In this document: piece by piece, positions 1 through 8,554 of the stretch
Position numbering within the stretch: position 1 is the stretch's first letter
Layout of the letters: each line of letters starts with the position of its first letter
Assembly: GCF_048957715.1 (NCBI RefSeq)
Contig: NZ_JARVXN010000005.1
Location: 248,001-312,000 of the forward strand
DNA from: Roseateles sp004210455
Lineage (GTDB): Bacteria; Pseudomonadota; Gammaproteobacteria; Burkholderiales; Burkholderiaceae_C
Reading direction: 5' to 3'
Length of the DNA stretch: 64,000 nt
The notes under the pieces: model-generated
What the model saw: the letters and a program-made list of their open reading frames with translations, nothing else
The model's database searches: none
What the model was told of the DNA's origin: nothing
Position numbers and translations under genes: made by a program

Positions 1-27
1 AGGCATCCATCCCGACCGGAGTACCCC

Positions 28-348
28 ATGCCCAGAGGCGACAAGTCGTCCTACACGGACAAGCAGAAGCGGCAGGCCGCGCACATCGAGAGCGGCTATG
101 AGGATCGCGGCGTTCCCAAGGCCGAAGCGGAAAAGCGCGCCTGGGCCACGGTCAACAAGGAGACCGGCGGGGGCAAGAAATCCGGCTCGGGGCGCGGCCA
201 GCCGGAGAACCACGAGCCGTCCCGCCAGGGCGGCCGATTGGGCGGCAAGGCTGCGGGCAGCCGCACGGCGGCGGAGCGATCCGCTTCTGCCAAGAAGGCC
301 GCTGCGACGCGCAAGCGCAATGCGGCGGCGCGCGCTGGTCATCATTGA
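28..348 (+). CDS. Small basic plasmid-stabilization-like protein
   Basis: A 106-residue, highly charged protein rich in Lys, Arg, Gly, Ala and Ser. The N-terminal half (about residues 1-60) resembles the small proteins annotated as plasmid stabilization protein in many proteobacteria, with a GDKSSYTDKQKRQA opening and a TVNKETGGGKKSGSGRG centre. The C-terminal half is an Ala/Lys/Arg-rich tail like those of histone-like or DNA-binding proteins. A GGAG lies about 6 bases before the ATG. There is no signal peptide and no partner antitoxin nearby. The role is not established; a stress-related, nucleic-acid-binding function is an inference from composition. Confidence 0.75.
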   Translation: MPRGDKSSYTDKQKRQAAHIESGYEDRGVPKAEAEKRAWATVNKETGGGKKSGSGRGQPENHEPSRQGGRLGGKAAGSRTAAERSASAKKAAATRKRNAAARAGHH

Positions 349-387
349 GCCGGTGACGGCGTGCGCCGCTGAGTGCGGCTGAAATGC

Positions 388-415
388 AAGACGCCCGGCG
401 CAAGCCGGGCGTCTT
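388..415. terminator. Strong hairpin between convergent genes
   Basis: A perfect 12-bp inverted repeat (AAGACGCCCGGC and its complement) closes a GCAA tetraloop. It lies between the end of the plus-strand gene (348) and the end of the minus-strand DUF4148 gene (445), so it could terminate both. No clear U-run follows on either strand. Confidence 0.65.
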
Positions 416-444
416 CGCTTCGAACTTGGCGGTCCGAGCGGGAC

Positions 445-774
445 TCAGCGGGCGGCGACGCCTTCGGTCGCGGCGCCCTTCGCTTCCTTGGCGGCGTAGC
501 GCTGCACCAGGGCGGCGTACGTCGGCGACGCCTTCAGCTCGGCGTAGCGGGCTTGCGCCTTGGCGCGTTGGCCGGCGTTCAGCGCGAAGTCTTCGGTGCG
601 GTCGACGGCGGCCAGGCCGGACGCACGATAGATCTCCAGATCAGCCAGCACTTCGGCGCGGGTCTTCTGGCCTTGCGTGATCGGATCGAGGTGGCTGTAG
701 CTCTGCGCGAAGGCCGGCACGGCGGCGGCGGACAGGGCGATCAAGGCGGTGGCGATCAGGGTCTTGGCGGTCAT
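445..774 (-). CDS. DUF4148 domain-containing secreted protein
   Basis: 109 residues. A signal peptide covers about residues 1-24 (hydrophobic core, cleavage after AFA). The mature part has the DUF4148 pattern of short Burkholderiales exported proteins: a KTRAEVLADLEIYRASG helix followed by a repeat-like helix rich in Ala, Tyr and Lys. The start is set by AAAGGAC about 7 bases upstream; the longer reading frame upstream has no signal peptide. Function of the family is unknown. It stands alone, divergent from the TonB receptor gene. Confidence 0.85.
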   Translation of the reverse strand: MTAKTLIATALIALSAAAVPAFAQSYSHLDPITQGQKTRAEVLADLEIYRASGLAAVDRTEDFALNAGQRAKAQARYAELKASPTYAALVQRYAAKEAKGAATEGVAAR

Positions 775-1199
775 GATGATGTCCTTTGAGAGAGCGGTGG
801 ATCGGGGCGTCTGGCGTCTTGGGCCGGCTTCGTTTGCCGATGACTGAAGGTTAGAACCGCCTTCCTTTCTGATAAATGACTGGCACGCGAATGAGCCGTT
901 GTGAGGCTCGCAACAATCGCGTCCGTCCGCAGCGCCCCCAAATGCGAAGCACCCGGCAGGGCCGGGCGCATCCGGCCGCGTCGGCATGGTGTCGGGCGTG
1001 ATGTTCGGACTGATGTTCGGGATCGGCGGCATCGGTGGTACTGCGGAGCTGACGTTGAACCGCCGTCCGGCTGCCCCGCCCAGAGCTTGGTGCCGCCGGT
1101 GCCGCGCTCGATCGACGCTGATGCGTTGATCTATCGCACGCGCATTCACGAGTCTTGCATGTGGCGACTTTATGATGAGAAGCGTTCTCATTTGCAATA
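775..1199. other. Divergent intergenic region upstream of DUF4148 gene and TonB receptor
   Basis: About 425 bases with no convincing gene; small overlapping open frames have no start signal or recognisable product. The right end holds a Fur-type inverted repeat at 1175-1191 and a TATGAT at 1171-1176 that could be a -10 box overlapping it. The left part must hold the promoter for the DUF4148 gene, but I cannot point to one. Confidence 0.5.
1175..1191 (+). promoter_or_regulatory. Putative Fur box upstream of TonB receptor operon
   Basis: ATGAGAA-GCG-TTCTCAT is a perfect 7-bp inverted repeat around a 3-base centre, close to the TGAGAATnATTCTCA form of the Fur consensus. It sits 9-25 bases before the receptor's first ATG and overlaps a candidate -10 (TATGAT, 1171-1176). 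Bound Fur-Fe(II) would block transcription of the whole receptor-PepSY operon. Confidence 0.7.
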
Positions 1200-3425
1200 A
1201 TGCGCCTGCCCATGTCCGTCCGCCCTGATTCGTCCCTCCTGCTGACGCCGCTGTCGTCGGCCCTGAAATCGCTGCTGGGCGCCAGCCTGGTCGTCGGCGC
1301 GGCCGGCGCGATGGCGCAGGCTGCAGAGGCACCGGCGGCTCCGGCCAAGGCTGCTGCCGCCGCCGCCACGACGTCGTCGGGCACCGCGCTGAACAAGGTC
1401 ACCGTCCAGGGCAAGGCCGAACGCCAGAAGGCCGGTCTGGGCTCGCGCGGCGGCGTCGGGATCCTGGGTTCGCAGGACGCGATGGACATCCCGTTCAGCA
1501 CGCTGAACTACACCGAACAGCTGCTGCGCGACCAGCAGTCGCGCACGCTCGCCGACGTGCTGCAGAACGACGCCTCGGTGCGCGTGATGACGGCCGCGCA
1601 AGGCTTCGGCGAGGACTTCCAGATCCGCGGCTTCGCCGTGCCCAGCGGCGACGTCGGCTTCAACGGCCTGTACGGCCTGTCCTCGGGCAATCGCATGCCC
1701 GCGGAGATCATGGAGCGCGTCGAGGTCCTGAAGGGCCCGGCCGCGATGGTCAACGGCATGCCGCCGGGCGGCAGTGTCGGCGGCGCCATCAACGTGATCC
1801 CCAAGCGCGCCGGCGACGAGAACCTGACGCGGCTGACCACCAGCTTCGCCAGCGGCGAGCAGCTCGGCGTGGCCTTCGACGTGGGCCGCCGCTTCGGCGA
1901 CAACAAGGCGTGGGGCGTGCGCATCAACGGCAGCTACCGCGACGGTGAAGCCAGCATCGACGACGGCAACGCGCGCCAGCGTTTCGCTTCCGCCGCGCTG
2001 GATTACCGCGGCACGCAGCTGCGCTGGAGCACGGACGTGTTCAAGCAGCACGAGAACATCCGCGGCTTCCGCTCGCAGCCCGCGTTCGTGGCCGGTCTGC
2101 TGAAGCTGCCGGAGGCGCCGGATCCGAGCAAGAACATCTACGGCAGCAACGCGCTGCTGGCCATCGACGACGAGGTGGTCGCAACCCGCCTGGAGTACGA
2201 CGTCAGCGACCGCCTGACCGTCTGGGCCGGTGCCGGCTGGCGCGACAGCTGGTCCATGCAGGACTTCCCGACCGCCAGCACGCGGGCGGACGCGCAGGGC
2301 AACTTCCGCCTGATCGGCGCCTGGTACGACGCCTACTTCCAGACGACCAGCGCCGAAGCCGGCGCGCGCGCGCGCTTCGACACGGCCGGCATCGGTCACA
2401 CGATCTCGGTCGGCGTGAGCCGGCTGGATCAGGAGACGGGCAGCTTCTATCTGGCCAACCCGACCTCGACGTCGGTGCCGTCCAACATCTACAACCCGGT
2501 GGAGATGCCGGCCGTCATCGGCGTGCGGCGACCGGCGACCCTGACTTCGGACACGCGCCTGTCAGGCGTCGCGATCGCCGACACGTTGTCCTTCCTGAAC
2601 GAGCGTCTGCTGGTGACCGTCGGCGTGCGCGACCAGACGGCCGAGCTGACCGCCTATCCGAAGACCGCCACGAACTACTACAAGAAGAGTGCGGTGTCGC
2701 GCCTGGGCGGCGTGGTGTTCAAGGCCAGCGACGACATCTCGGTCTACGCCAACTACGCCGAGGGACTGACCCGCGGCGGCATCGCGCCGGCCACGGCGGT
2801 GAACGCCAACGAGGCCTTCGCCCCCTATCAGTCCAGGCAGATCGAAGCCGGCGTCAAGGTGGACTGGGGCAGCTTCCTGACCACCGCCAACGTCTACCAG
2901 GTCAAGAAGCCCAACACGATCAACGAGACCGTGCCGGCGGACTCGCAGGGCCGCACCGTGCGCTACAGCTTCGGCGGCGAGCAGCGCAACCGCGGTGTCG
3001 AGTTGTCCGCGCAGGGCGAGATCATCCGCAGCGTCCGCTGGCTGGCCAGCGCGTCCTTCACCGACGCCAAGCAGACCCGCACCACCAACGGCCTGAACCA
3101 GGGCAAGGACGCCACCGGCGTGGCGGACAAGACCGCCAGCGTCGGCGCCGACTGGAACGTGCCTGACCTGCCGGGTCTGGGCATCAACGGGCGGGTGATC
3201 TACACCTCCTCGGGCTGGCTGGACACCGCCAATACGCTGGCCGTCCCCGCGTGGACACGCGCCGACATCGGCGCCCGATACACCACCAGGATCGCCGGCG
3301 TGCCGACCGTCCTGCGCGCCAACATCGACAACGTCTTCGACCGCAACTACTGGTTGCTCAGCGGCACCTACGCGACGGTGGCCACCGGCCGCACGGTGGT
3401 GCTGTCGGCGTCGTTCGACTTCTGA
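1200..3425 (+). CDS. TonB-dependent siderophore receptor
   Basis: 741 residues, usual for this family. There is a signal peptide (about residues 1-40, ending AMAQ), an Ala-rich linker, a plug domain (about 85-205, including LADVLQNDASVRV and the VEVLKGPAAM motif) and a 22-strand barrel ending in aromatic SFDF, the outer-membrane sorting signal. It has no N-terminal FecA-type signalling domain, so it should not signal to an ECF sigma factor. It should import a ferric siderophore using TonB energy. The start is uncertain: ATG at 1200 lies only 8 bases after the Fur box and has no Shine-Dalgarno; ATG at 1212 (MSVRPDSS) gives an equally good signal peptide. It heads an iron-type operon. Confidence 0.93.
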   Translation: MRLPMSVRPDSSLLLTPLSSALKSLLGASLVVGAAGAMAQAAEAPAAPAKAAAAAATTSSGTALNKVTVQGKAERQKAGLGSRGGVGILGSQDAMDIPFSTLNYTEQLLRDQQSRTLADVLQNDASVRVMTAAQGFGEDFQIRGFAVPSGDVGFNGLYGLSSGNRMPAEIMERVEVLKGPAAMVNGMPPGGSVGGAINVIPKRAGDENLTRLTTSFASGEQLGVAFDVGRRFGDNKAWGVRINGSYRDGEASIDDGNARQRFASAALDYRGTQLRWSTDVFKQHENIRGFRSQPAFVAGLLKLPEAPDPSKNIYGSNALLAIDDEVVATRLEYDVSDRLTVWAGAGWRDSWSMQDFPTASTRADAQGNFRLIGAWYDAYFQTTSAEAGARARFDTAGIGHTISVGVSRLDQETGSFYLANPTSTSVPSNIYNPVEMPAVIGVRRPATLTSDTRLSGVAIADTLSFLNERLLVTVGVRDQTAELTAYPKTATNYYKKSAVSRLGGVVFKASDDISVYANYAEGLTRGGIAPATAVNANEAFAPYQSRQIEAGVKVDWGSFLTTANVYQVKKPNTINETVPADSQGRTVRYSFGGEQRNRGVELSAQGEIIRSVRWLASASFTDAKQTRTTNGLNQGKDATGVADKTASVGADWNVPDLPGLGINGRVIYTSSGWLDTANTLAVPAWTRADIGARYTTRIAGVPTVLRANIDNVFDRNYWLLSGTYATVATGRTVVLSASFDF

Positions 3426-3483
3426 GTCCCGGTGTCATCGCGTCACCCTTCCGTTCATCATCCGAGTCCCCCAAGGAGACCTC

Positions 3484-4260
3484 ATGAACAAGAGCTTCCG
3501 TCCGTCTTTGTCCCCGTCCTCGCATCTGTCTTCGCGTCTGTCCGTCCTGTCGCTGCTGCTGGCCGCGGCCGGCGCCGCGCAGGCGCACCAGATCTGGATC
3601 GAGCAGCCCGCCGGCGCCAAGGAGCCCGCGGTGGTCCGCTTCGGTGAATTCGGCGAGAACCTGCGCGAGGCCTCGCCGGGCCTGCTGGACAAGTTCGGCC
3701 AGGTGCGCGCGATCCGCCTGGACGGCAAGGGCGAGCAGCCGGTCGATGCCGTCAAGGGCAAGGACGGCTACGCGCTGCCGTTCCGCGCAGAGGCCGGTGA
3801 ATCGCTGCTGGCCGAGGACGCCGCCTGCCCGCTCTACAGCTTCAAGCAGGGCGAGAAGCAGGTGAGCAACTGGTACCGTCCGGCCGCCCGCCTGGTGACC
3901 GGCCACGCCGCGCTGCCTCCCAAACTGACGCTGGACGTGGTGCCGGCCGGTCAACCGGGCCAATTCAAGGTGTTCTTCCGCGGCCAGCCGCTGGCCAAGG
4001 CCAAGGTGTCGCTGGTGACGCAGTCGGGCTGGGCCAAGGAAGCCCATTCGGACGCGCAGGGCCTGGTCACCTTCGACCTGCCGTGGAAGGGCCAGTACGT
4101 GGCCGAGGTCGCGCACAACGACAAGACCGCCGGCGAACGCCAGGGTCCGAAGGGCGCCGAGAAGTACGACGCCGTGAACTACGTGACCTCGTTGACCGTG
4201 GTCAAGGCCGATGGCGTCGACCCGATCGCGGCCGGCCCGGCGGCCACGCCGAACAAGTGA
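3484..4260 (+). CDS. DUF4198 periplasmic protein
   Basis: 258 residues with a long signal peptide (to about residue 34, AQA cleavage), leaving a mature N-terminus beginning HQIWIE. That is the DUF4198/NikK-like pattern, in which a mature N-terminal His is available for metal binding. The C-terminal half has a transthyretin/Ig-like fold pattern (LAKAKVSLVTQSGWAKE, then DAQGLVTFDLPWKGQYVAEV). DUF4198 proteins accompany TonB receptors and metal importers; a metal or siderophore chaperone in the periplasm is inferred. AAGGAGAC precedes the ATG. It follows the receptor by 58 bases and overlaps the next gene by 4. Confidence 0.88.
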   Translation: MNKSFRPSLSPSSHLSSRLSVLSLLLAAAGAAQAHQIWIEQPAGAKEPAVVRFGEFGENLREASPGLLDKFGQVRAIRLDGKGEQPVDAVKGKDGYALPFRAEAGESLLAEDAACPLYSFKQGEKQVSNWYRPAARLVTGHAALPPKLTLDVVPAGQPGQFKVFFRGQPLAKAKVSLVTQSGWAKEAHSDAQGLVTFDLPWKGQYVAEVAHNDKTAGERQGPKGAEKYDAVNYVTSLTVVKADGVDPIAAGPAATPNK

Positions 4261-4631
4261 GCGCGACGGTGAGCGCCGTCACCGGCCAGGCCACGAGCGC
4301 GGGCGCTTCTCGCGCCCCGGCGGCGGTCGCCCGCATTCGGGGTGTCCTGGGTGTGATGCCGCTGCTCTCGCGCATCGTCGCGGCGATCGGCGGCGGCTAC
4401 GCGCTGGCGGCGCTGCTCAGCGTCGCGGTGCTCGCGTTGCCGGTGAGCCGGCCGCAGGCGGTCATCGGCGGCATGCTCGGCAGCTTCGCCGTGTACGCCG
4501 GCGCCGTCGTCTGGGTCTTCGCGGTGCGCAGCGCCACACGGGCGTGGGTCGGGCTGATCATCGCCGCGCTCCCACTCTTGCCGTTTGCCTGGTCCGTCTG
4601 GACCGCCGCCGCTTCCTCCGCATCGCCATGA
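4257..4631 (+). CDS. DUF3649 small membrane protein
   Basis: 124 residues starting at GTG, whose GTGA overlaps the stop of the DUF4198 gene. After a short Ala-rich head there are three hydrophobic helices (about residues 37-60, 68-90 and 96-118), matching DUF3649 proteins of proteobacterial iron-uptake clusters. The C-terminus overlaps the next start (ATGA). Role unknown; position between a DUF4198 and a PepSY protein suggests it is part of an inner-membrane complex handling imported iron or siderophore. A second GTG at 4269 is possible. Confidence 0.78.
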   Translation: MSATVSAVTGQATSAGASRAPAAVARIRGVLGVMPLLSRIVAAIGGGYALAALLSVAVLALPVSRPQAVIGGMLGSFAVYAGAVVWVFAVRSATRAWVGLIIAALPLLPFAWSVWTAAASSASP

Positions 4632-6364
4632 CCGTCGACGTCCAAGACTCCCCGACCGCGCCGCAGGCGCGCGGCATCCGGCAGACGATGTCGGACCTCC
4701 ACATCTGGACCGGCCTGCTGCTGGGCTGGTTCCTGTTCGCGATGTTCCTGACCGGGACCGTCAGCTACTTCAAGGAGGAGCTGTCGCAGTGGATGCGGCC
4801 GGAGATCGCGCACCAGGCCGCGACGCCGGAACCGGCCGTCGTGGCCGGCCGCATCGCGAAGGAACTGGACACGCTGGCGGCGGGCACCTCGCAGTGGAGT
4901 CTGCGCCTGACCGACGACCGCCACAGCGTGGCCGACGCCTTCTGGCGCCTGCCGGCCAAGGAGGGCGCGCGGCGCGCGTTCAAGTCGGCGGTCTTCGATC
5001 CGCAGACAGGGGAGAAGGTGGTCGCCGCCCGCGAGACACTGGGCGGCGAATTCTTCTACCGCTTCCACTTCCAGTTCCATTACATGCCGGTGCTGTGGGG
5101 CCGATGGCTCGCCGGACTGGCGGCGATGTTCATGCTGGTGGCCATCGTCAGCGGCGTGATCACGCACAAGAAGATCTTCACCGACTTCTTCACCTTCCGC
5201 TGGGGCAAGGGCCAGCGCTCATGGCTGGACGCGCACAACGCGCTGTCGGTGTTCGGGCTGCCCTTCCATCTGATGATCACGTACACCGGCCTGGTGACGC
5301 TGATGGCGCTCTACATGCCGTGGGGCGAGCAGGCCGGCATCAATTCGCCGGCGCTGAAGAAGGAGCTGACCTCGGAACTCAGCGCTTTCATCCAGCCCGG
5401 AAAGCCCTCGGGCGAGAAGGCGCCCCTGGCGTCCGTCGAGGCGATGGTGCGCGAGGCCGAGAGCCGCTGGGGCTCGGGCAATGTCGCGCGCGTCACCGCG
5501 ACGAATCCGGGCGACGCCGCGGCGCGCGTGGCCATCACGCGCGGCGAAGGCGGCCGCGTGTCGATGAGTCCGCAGTACCTGCTGTTCGACGGCGTCTCGG
5601 GCAAGCTGCTCGAAGACCGCAGCGGCGTCGGCGCCGCGGCCGAGACGCGCGGCGTGATGTACGGGCTGCACCTGGGCCGCTTCGGCGACGACACGACGCG
5701 CTGGCTGTACTTCATCGTCAGCCTCGCGGGCACGGCGATGGTCGGCAGCGGGCTGGTGATGTGGACGGTCAAGCGCCGCCAGAAGCTGCCCGATCCGGAC
5801 AGGCCGTACTTCGGCTTCATGGTGGTGGAGCGGCTGAACATCGCCGCCATCGCGGGCCTGCCGCTGGCGATGAGCGGCATGCTGTGGGCCAACCGGCTGC
5901 TGCCGATGGGCCTGGACAAGCGCGCGGAGTGGGAAGTCCACGTGATGTTCATCGTCTGGGCGGTGACGCTGCTGCACGCGCTGGTCCGGCCGGCCAAGCG
6001 GGCGTGGATCGAGCTGTTCTGGCTGGGCGCCGCGTCGCTGGCGCTGCTGCCGGTCGGCAACGCGCTGACGACGGATCGTCCGCTGTGGCGCAGCGTCGCG
6101 CAGGGCGACTGGACCTTCGCGGCCGTCGAGCTGATGTTCTGGGCCTTCGCCGCGCTGCTGACCTACTTGGCGATCCGCACGGCGCGCCATGTGCCCAAGG
6201 GCAAGCCGGCGCCGAAGGCGAAACGCGCCGCGCCGTCGGGGCAGGACGGGACGCCGGTGAAGGCGGGGGCCAGGGCAGCGGTCAAGGCTTCTCGGATGCC
6301 GCCGCCGCCGCCCTCCGGCGAGGCCGGCATGGCACTGCGGTCGGGCGGGGAGGGCGCGCGATGA
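4628..6364 (+). CDS. PepSY-domain inner-membrane protein, putative ferric-siderophore reductase
   Basis: 578 residues. PepSY-associated transmembrane helices: the first at about residues 22-47 (LHIWTGLLLGWFLFAMFLTG), a His-containing loop before the second (FHFQFHYMPVLWGRW), then helices near 165, 215, 365 and four more to the C-terminus. Conserved His residues at helix ends (LHIWTG, AHNALSVFGLPFH, GLHLGRFG) would ligate heme in this family. Homologues in siderophore clusters (FsrB-like, FpvG-like) reduce ferric siderophores at the inner membrane. The start ATG overlaps the previous stop; the end overlaps DUF3325. The last 60 residues are a Pro/Lys/Ala-rich cytoplasmic tail. Confidence 0.88.
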   Translation: MTVDVQDSPTAPQARGIRQTMSDLHIWTGLLLGWFLFAMFLTGTVSYFKEELSQWMRPEIAHQAATPEPAVVAGRIAKELDTLAAGTSQWSLRLTDDRHSVADAFWRLPAKEGARRAFKSAVFDPQTGEKVVAARETLGGEFFYRFHFQFHYMPVLWGRWLAGLAAMFMLVAIVSGVITHKKIFTDFFTFRWGKGQRSWLDAHNALSVFGLPFHLMITYTGLVTLMALYMPWGEQAGINSPALKKELTSELSAFIQPGKPSGEKAPLASVEAMVREAESRWGSGNVARVTATNPGDAAARVAITRGEGGRVSMSPQYLLFDGVSGKLLEDRSGVGAAAETRGVMYGLHLGRFGDDTTRWLYFIVSLAGTAMVGSGLVMWTVKRRQKLPDPDRPYFGFMVVERLNIAAIAGLPLAMSGMLWANRLLPMGLDKRAEWEVHVMFIVWAVTLLHALVRPAKRAWIELFWLGAASLALLPVGNALTTDRPLWRSVAQGDWTFAAVELMFWAFAALLTYLAIRTARHVPKGKPAPKAKRAAPSGQDGTPVKAGARAAVKASRMPPPPPSGEAGMALRSGGEGAR

Positions 6365-6651
6365 TGCACGTCCTGAGCCTGCTGATCTGCGTGGCCGCCT
6401 TCGCGGCGCTGGCGATGGCGACGGACCGCGCGCAATCGGACGTGCTCGGCCACGAGCTGCCCGCCGCCCAGTCGAAGGCGCTGCGCAGCGCCGGCTGGGG
6501 ACTGCTGCTGGCGAGCCTGGCGCTCGTCGTCTCCGTGCAGGGCTGGGGCCTGGGGCTGGTCAGCTACAGCGGCCACACCAGCTTCGCGGCGGGCGTGGTG
6601 TTCGTCGCCCTGATCGTGCACCAGCGCAAGGCGCCGAGGCGCCGCCGCTGA
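6361..6651 (+). CDS. DUF3325 small membrane protein
   Basis: 96 residues with three hydrophobic helices (about 3-20, 45-62, 70-88) and a basic RKAPRRRR tail. It matches DUF3325 proteins, which sit after PepSY reductases in iron clusters. The start ATGATG overlaps the PepSY stop; ATG at 6364 is the alternative. Last gene of the operon that begins at the TonB receptor. Function unknown; presumably partners the PepSY protein. Confidence 0.78.
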   Translation: MMHVLSLLICVAAFAALAMATDRAQSDVLGHELPAAQSKALRSAGWGLLLASLALVVSVQGWGLGLVSYSGHTSFAAGVVFVALIVHQRKAPRRRR

Positions 6652-6834
6652 TCTTTCTCCGGGAGCCGCGGGCGGGGAGACGCCATGGCGGTTCCGGGTG
6701 TGGGGGAATCCCATCCGCGTGTAGTCCTTCGCCTGACCCCGTGTCGGCCAGCGTCCCCACCTCGGCTCGGGGCCGGTCCGCCTCGAAAAACTGTCGCCCG
6801 TGGCTGATCATTGAGTCATTCAGGGAGACAAGAA

Positions 6835-7212
6835 ATGAAGGTTGCACTGATCGAGGACAACGCGCTGCTGCGACGCCTGATGGTCTCGCGCCTGCAGTCC
6901 GAGGCGTCCATCACCGTGGTGGGGCAGGCCTCCAGCGAGGATGCCGCGATGAGCACGATCGCGCTGAGCGCGCCGGACGTCGTGCTGGTGGACCTGAGCA
7001 TCGACGGCGGATCCGGCCTGGGCGTGATCGAACGCCTGCGCGCCGCGCGCTTTCGCGGCCGTATCCTGGTGCTGAGCTCGGAAGACCGCTCCGCCTACGA
7101 ATCCCGCGTCCTGTCCTGCGGCGCGGACGGCTTCTACGACAAGGCCTGCGACTTCGAACGCCTGGTCGACGAACTCTGCACGTTGGCCAACAGCGCCTGG
7201 ATGGCCCATTGA
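6835..7212 (+). CDS. Single-domain response regulator
   Basis: 125 residues, only a receiver domain. It shows the acidic pair (IEDN, residues 6-9), phosphoacceptor Asp53 (VVLVDLS), a Ser in the Thr/Ser switch position (VLSSED) and the conserved Lys (FYDKAC). There is no output domain. AGGGAG sits 7 bases before the ATG, which favours this start over an in-frame GTG 24 bases upstream. No kinase gene is adjacent, so it is an orphan phospho-relay or CheY-like protein; its partner cannot be told from the window. Confidence 0.85.
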   Translation: MKVALIEDNALLRRLMVSRLQSEASITVVGQASSEDAAMSTIALSAPDVVLVDLSIDGGSGLGVIERLRAARFRGRILVLSSEDRSAYESRVLSCGADGFYDKACDFERLVDELCTLANSAWMAH

Positions 7213-7289
7213 TCCCTCACGGCGCCGCTAGGTCGGCATCCTCCCCGCAGGAACAGTAGAGTGCAGGGGGTTGCATCGGGACCCCGCAC

Positions 7290-8087
7290 ATGTCTTCAGC
7301 ATCACGCGACATCATCTTCAGCGGTACCGGTCCTGGTGGGCAGACCCAGGACGGATGCTCGGTGGAGCTCTACCGCCGCGCACGCTACGCCTGCGAGATC
7401 GAACACCTTCGGTCCATGCTCCCGGCCGGGACCACGGTGCTCGAACTCGGATGCGGCACTGGGCTGCTGACTCACCGACTGCTGGATTTCGGCTGCGAGG
7501 TGACCGGCGTCGACAATTCGGCCGAGATGTTGAAGCATGTCTCCGACCGGGTCCGGAAGGTCCATGCCGACATCGAACAGCTGGCGCTGGAAGAGCGCTT
7601 CGATGTGGTCCTGTTGCCGAGCGGCCTCATCAATCATGCGGATGCAGCCGTGCGACGCGCCTTTGTCGCCGCGGCCGCGCGCCACGTCGCGCCGGACGGC
7701 GTGCTCATCCTCAAATGCCAGAACGCGCAGTGGCTGCGCACCGCGGTGACCGGCCAACTCGTCAAGAGCGACGGGATGTCGATTGAACTGGTGCAGGTCG
7801 ACCGGACGCCGCATACGCAGGAGCCTCAGGAACCTCAGGAACCTCAGGAACCTCAGGTGCCGCAGGTGCGCATGACGCTGAAATACACGCTGGGTGAAGA
7901 CGTCTGGACGCATGCGTTCGTCGTCGTGCCCATGGACGAGCCTGCCATCGCGCAACTGCTGAACGAGGCAGGCTTCGCCGTACCGGAAGCGCTGGACGCG
8001 AAGCGAGAGTGGTTCCTTGCTGGCCTCAATGCGCGTGATCGCCGTGACCGGCGCCCTTGCCCTCCTTCGCCGGCATCGCCGCGTTGA
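7290..8087 (+). CDS. Class I SAM-dependent methyltransferase
   Basis: 265 residues. The SAM-binding motif I is VLELGCGTGLLT (about residues 50-61) followed by motif II VTGVDNSAEML with the acidic residue that binds the ribose. Later strands (FDVVLLPSGLINH, VAPDGVLILKC) fit a Rossmann methyltransferase. An insertion of four EPQ triplets (about residues 178-189) breaks the C-terminal part. Substrate unknown. Its 3' end overlaps the convergent PCu(A)C gene by 62 bases, so the extreme C-terminus (RDRRDRRPCPP) may be non-conserved read-through. Confidence 0.82.
   Translation: MSSASRDIIFSGTGPGGQTQDGCSVELYRRARYACEIEHLRSMLPAGTTVLELGCGTGLLTHRLLDFGCEVTGVDNSAEMLKHVSDRVRKVHADIEQLALEERFDVVLLPSGLINHADAAVRRAFVAAAARHVAPDGVLILKCQNAQWLRTAVTGQLVKSDGMSIELVQVDRTPHTQEPQEPQEPQEPQVPQVRMTLKYTLGEDVWTHAFVVVPMDEPAIAQLLNEAGFAVPEALDAKREWFLAGLNARDRRDRRPCPPSPASPR
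7824..7859 (+). repeat. 9-bp in-frame tandem repeat (CCTCAGGAA)
   Basis: Four successive near-perfect copies of CCTCAGGAA inside the methyltransferase gene encode EPQ-EPQ-EPQ-EPQ. The unit is a multiple of three, so slippage would change linker length without breaking the frame. Confidence 0.75.
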
Positions 8088-8514
8088 GCGCGCGCACCGG
8101 TGCCTTGACCTCGACGGTCTGCCGCGCGCCGCTGCGATCCTCGAAGGTCAGCGTCAACGGCACCTGATCGCCGGCCTTCACCTGCGCGGGGAGGTCCAGG
8201 AACATCAGGTGATAGCCGCCGGGCTTGAGTTCCACCGTCTTGCCCGCCGGCAGCTCGACCGCGGGGATCTGACGCATGCGCATGACGTTGTCCTGCATCA
8301 CCATCTCATGCACCTCGGCCTTGGGCGTCAGCGGCGTGGCCACGGCCACGAGCCGGGTGTCCTTGGCGGCGGTCAGTTTCATGAACGCCCCGGTGGCCTT
8401 CTGCTGCGGGACGGTCGCACGCACCCAGGCGTCGTCGACCTTCACCTGTGCGTGGACCATGGAAGCGAGCAGCGAACCTGCGACGAGCAGCAGCGGGTGG
8501 ATCTTGGAAGTCAT
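8026..8514 (-). CDS. Periplasmic copper chaperone PCu(A)C
   Basis: 162 residues with a signal peptide (about 1-22, VHA cleavage). The copper site H-X10-M-X21-H-X-M is exact: His69, Met80, His102, Met104. The tail GHGDHAH adds a further potential metal ligand. The family binds Cu(I) in the periplasm and passes it to the CuA/CuB centres of cytochrome oxidase together with SCO, whose gene lies upstream in the same orientation. The C-terminal coding end overlaps the convergent methyltransferase gene. Confidence 0.93.
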   Translation of the reverse strand: MTSKIHPLLLVAGSLLASMVHAQVKVDDAWVRATVPQQKATGAFMKLTAAKDTRLVAVATPLTPKAEVHEMVMQDNVMRMRQIPAVELPAGKTVELKPGGYHLMFLDLPAQVKAGDQVPLTLTFEDRSGARQTVEVKAPVRALNAAMPAKEGKGAGHGDHAH

Positions 8515-8554
8515 GTCGGTTCTCCAGAAAATTTGCAGACGGAAATCTGAGTTG

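Noticed and set aside
4211..6364. Longer version of the PepSY protein starting at 4211
   Set aside because: The first 139 residues would be read out of frame through the DUF3649 gene and have no fold; the coupled ATG at 4628 is clearly better.
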